Assembly (NCBI GenBank): GCA_949840855.1
Contig: CATKYP010000060.1
Span: forward strand, 1 to 5,902
Direction: 5' to 3'
Length of the DNA: 5,902 bases
Origin: an uncultured Bacilli bacterium
GTDB lineage: Bacteria; Bacillota_I; Bacilli_A; RF39; UBA660
The notes beneath the pieces were generated by a model. The model saw nothing but the letters and a program-made list of their open reading frames with translations, made no database searches and was not told the DNA's origin. Of the stretch, positions 5,358 to 5,902 are shown one piece after another (the first letter of the stretch is position 1; each line of letters begins with the position of its first letter). Both the position numbers and the translations under genes were made by a program.

Positions 5358-5902
5358 ATGAATATTATAAAAAATGTGTTGCTAATCCCTTACTATATTC
5401 TTAGAGTGTTTTATGTTGGCTTTCACTTTTTGATATCACAAATAGCTTTAGGATTTTATTCTTATTTTGTATGGTTTTTTGAAATGATTCATAAAATATT
5501 TAAAAATAGTGTTAAATTAGAGAATATAATAAGTCATTATAAGAAAAGGACTAGACAACCTGAAAAATTATTATTCTTTCTATTTCTTTTGGTGTGTCTT
5601 TCAACTAGCTATTTATTTTTAACAACTAAAGTGGATTTTAAAAATTCTCATACTGATAAAAAAAGTACAATTGCTGAAAATAAAAATATCAGGAATATGT
5701 ATAAGGAATTTCAAAAGTATAATTTATTCGATATTAATTTTAAAGAACTAAAAGACATAAATAGTGATGCTATTGGTTGGATTTTTGTTAATCATACTAA
5801 TATTAATTATCCAGTATTAAAAACAAATGATAATGAGTTTTATCAAAATCATTATTTTGATAAAAGTGATAATGATGATGGCTGGATATTTATGGATTAT
5901 AG
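5358..5902 (+). CDS. Class B sortase, N-terminal part (3' end outside window)
   Basis: The frame is open from ATG 5358 to the window edge, giving 181 residues plus two bases. AGGAGG (5346-5351) lies 6 nt before the ATG and overlaps the previous stop. From about residue 127 it matches the start of the class B sortase fold: FKELKDINSDAIGWIFV (Gly140-Trp141), NHTNINYPVLKTNDNEFY (147-162) and GWIFMDY (175-181), equivalent to the usual N-x-D-x-x-G-W-I, T-x-I-x-Y-P-V, D-N and G-x-x-F-x-D pattern. Sortases are membrane-bound cysteine transpeptidases that attach surface proteins to the cell wall or polymerise pili. The catalytic His, Cys and Arg would lie beyond the edge and cannot be checked. The N-terminus is long: a hydrophobic, aromatic region at 7-43, a basic linker (44-70, with YKKRTR) and a second helix at 71-89. 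Most sortases have one anchor. Confidence 0.86.
   Translation, partial: MNIIKNVLLIPYYILRVFYVGFHFLISQIALGFYSYFVWFFEMIHKIFKNSVKLENIISHYKKRTRQPEKLLFFLFLLVCLSTSYLFLTTKVDFKNSHTDKKSTIAENKNIRNMYKEFQKYNLFDINFKELKDINSDAIGWIFVNHTNINYPVLKTNDNEFYQNHYFDKSDNDDGWIFMDY

Noticed and set aside
1..5902. tRNA, rRNA, CRISPR array, insertion sequence ends or a recognisable riboswitch
   Set aside because: I found no cloverleaf, no regularly spaced direct repeats, no transposase and no conserved aptamer sequence on either strand.
1..5902. TGA read as tryptophan (Mollicutes-like code)
   Set aside because: Trp is written TGG in every recognised gene, and no gene needs an in-frame TGA to reach family length. No gene here ends in TGA either, so the window does not settle it.

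Overview
The window is very AT-rich (about a quarter G+C by eye) and every gene lies on the + strand. Shine-Dalgarno sites are strong (AGGAGG, GAGGAAGG), intergenic gaps are short and intrinsic terminators are compact. Together with a class B sortase, CdsA, an RseP/RasP-type protease and an FtsX-fold ABC permease, this points to a low-GC Gram-positive bacterium (Bacillota, perhaps an uncultured Bacilli lineage close to the Mollicutes/RF39 or Erysipelotrichales). That placement is inference. All complete genes end in TAA or TAG, and no in-frame TGA is needed, so reassignment of TGA is not shown.

Layout. (1) Positions 3-908 hold the C-terminal end of an ABC transporter permease whose start lies upstream of the window. 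(2) Positions 926-1497 hold an HD-domain gene split by a seven-G run. The reading frame before the run and the one after it differ by one, and both halves read as one HD protein of about 190 residues. (3) Positions 1498-1820 have no convincing gene, only an inverted repeat and a decayed-looking reading frame. (4) Positions 1821-2765 encode an unrecognised, probably exported protein of 314 residues, followed by a terminator. (5) cdsA (2864-3664) and rseP (3674-4744) form a tight two-gene unit closed by a strong terminator. (6) A second unit starts after a TATAAT box: a small membrane-anchored, Asn-rich protein (4847-5347) and, 10 nt on, a class B sortase that runs off the window (5358-5902).

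How the parts fit. cdsA and rseP are housekeeping membrane functions: CDP-diacylglycerol synthesis and intramembrane proteolysis. They are often neighbours in Bacillota, but dxr, which commonly sits between them, is absent here. The last unit looks like a surface-protein anchoring locus: a sortase with extra membrane segments, co-expressed with a protein whose Asn-rich tail and 16-residue repeats are predicted to face the cytoplasm. The most notable signals are the G7 frameshift in the HD gene, which also has an atypical metal site, and the Asn-rich protein/sortase pair.
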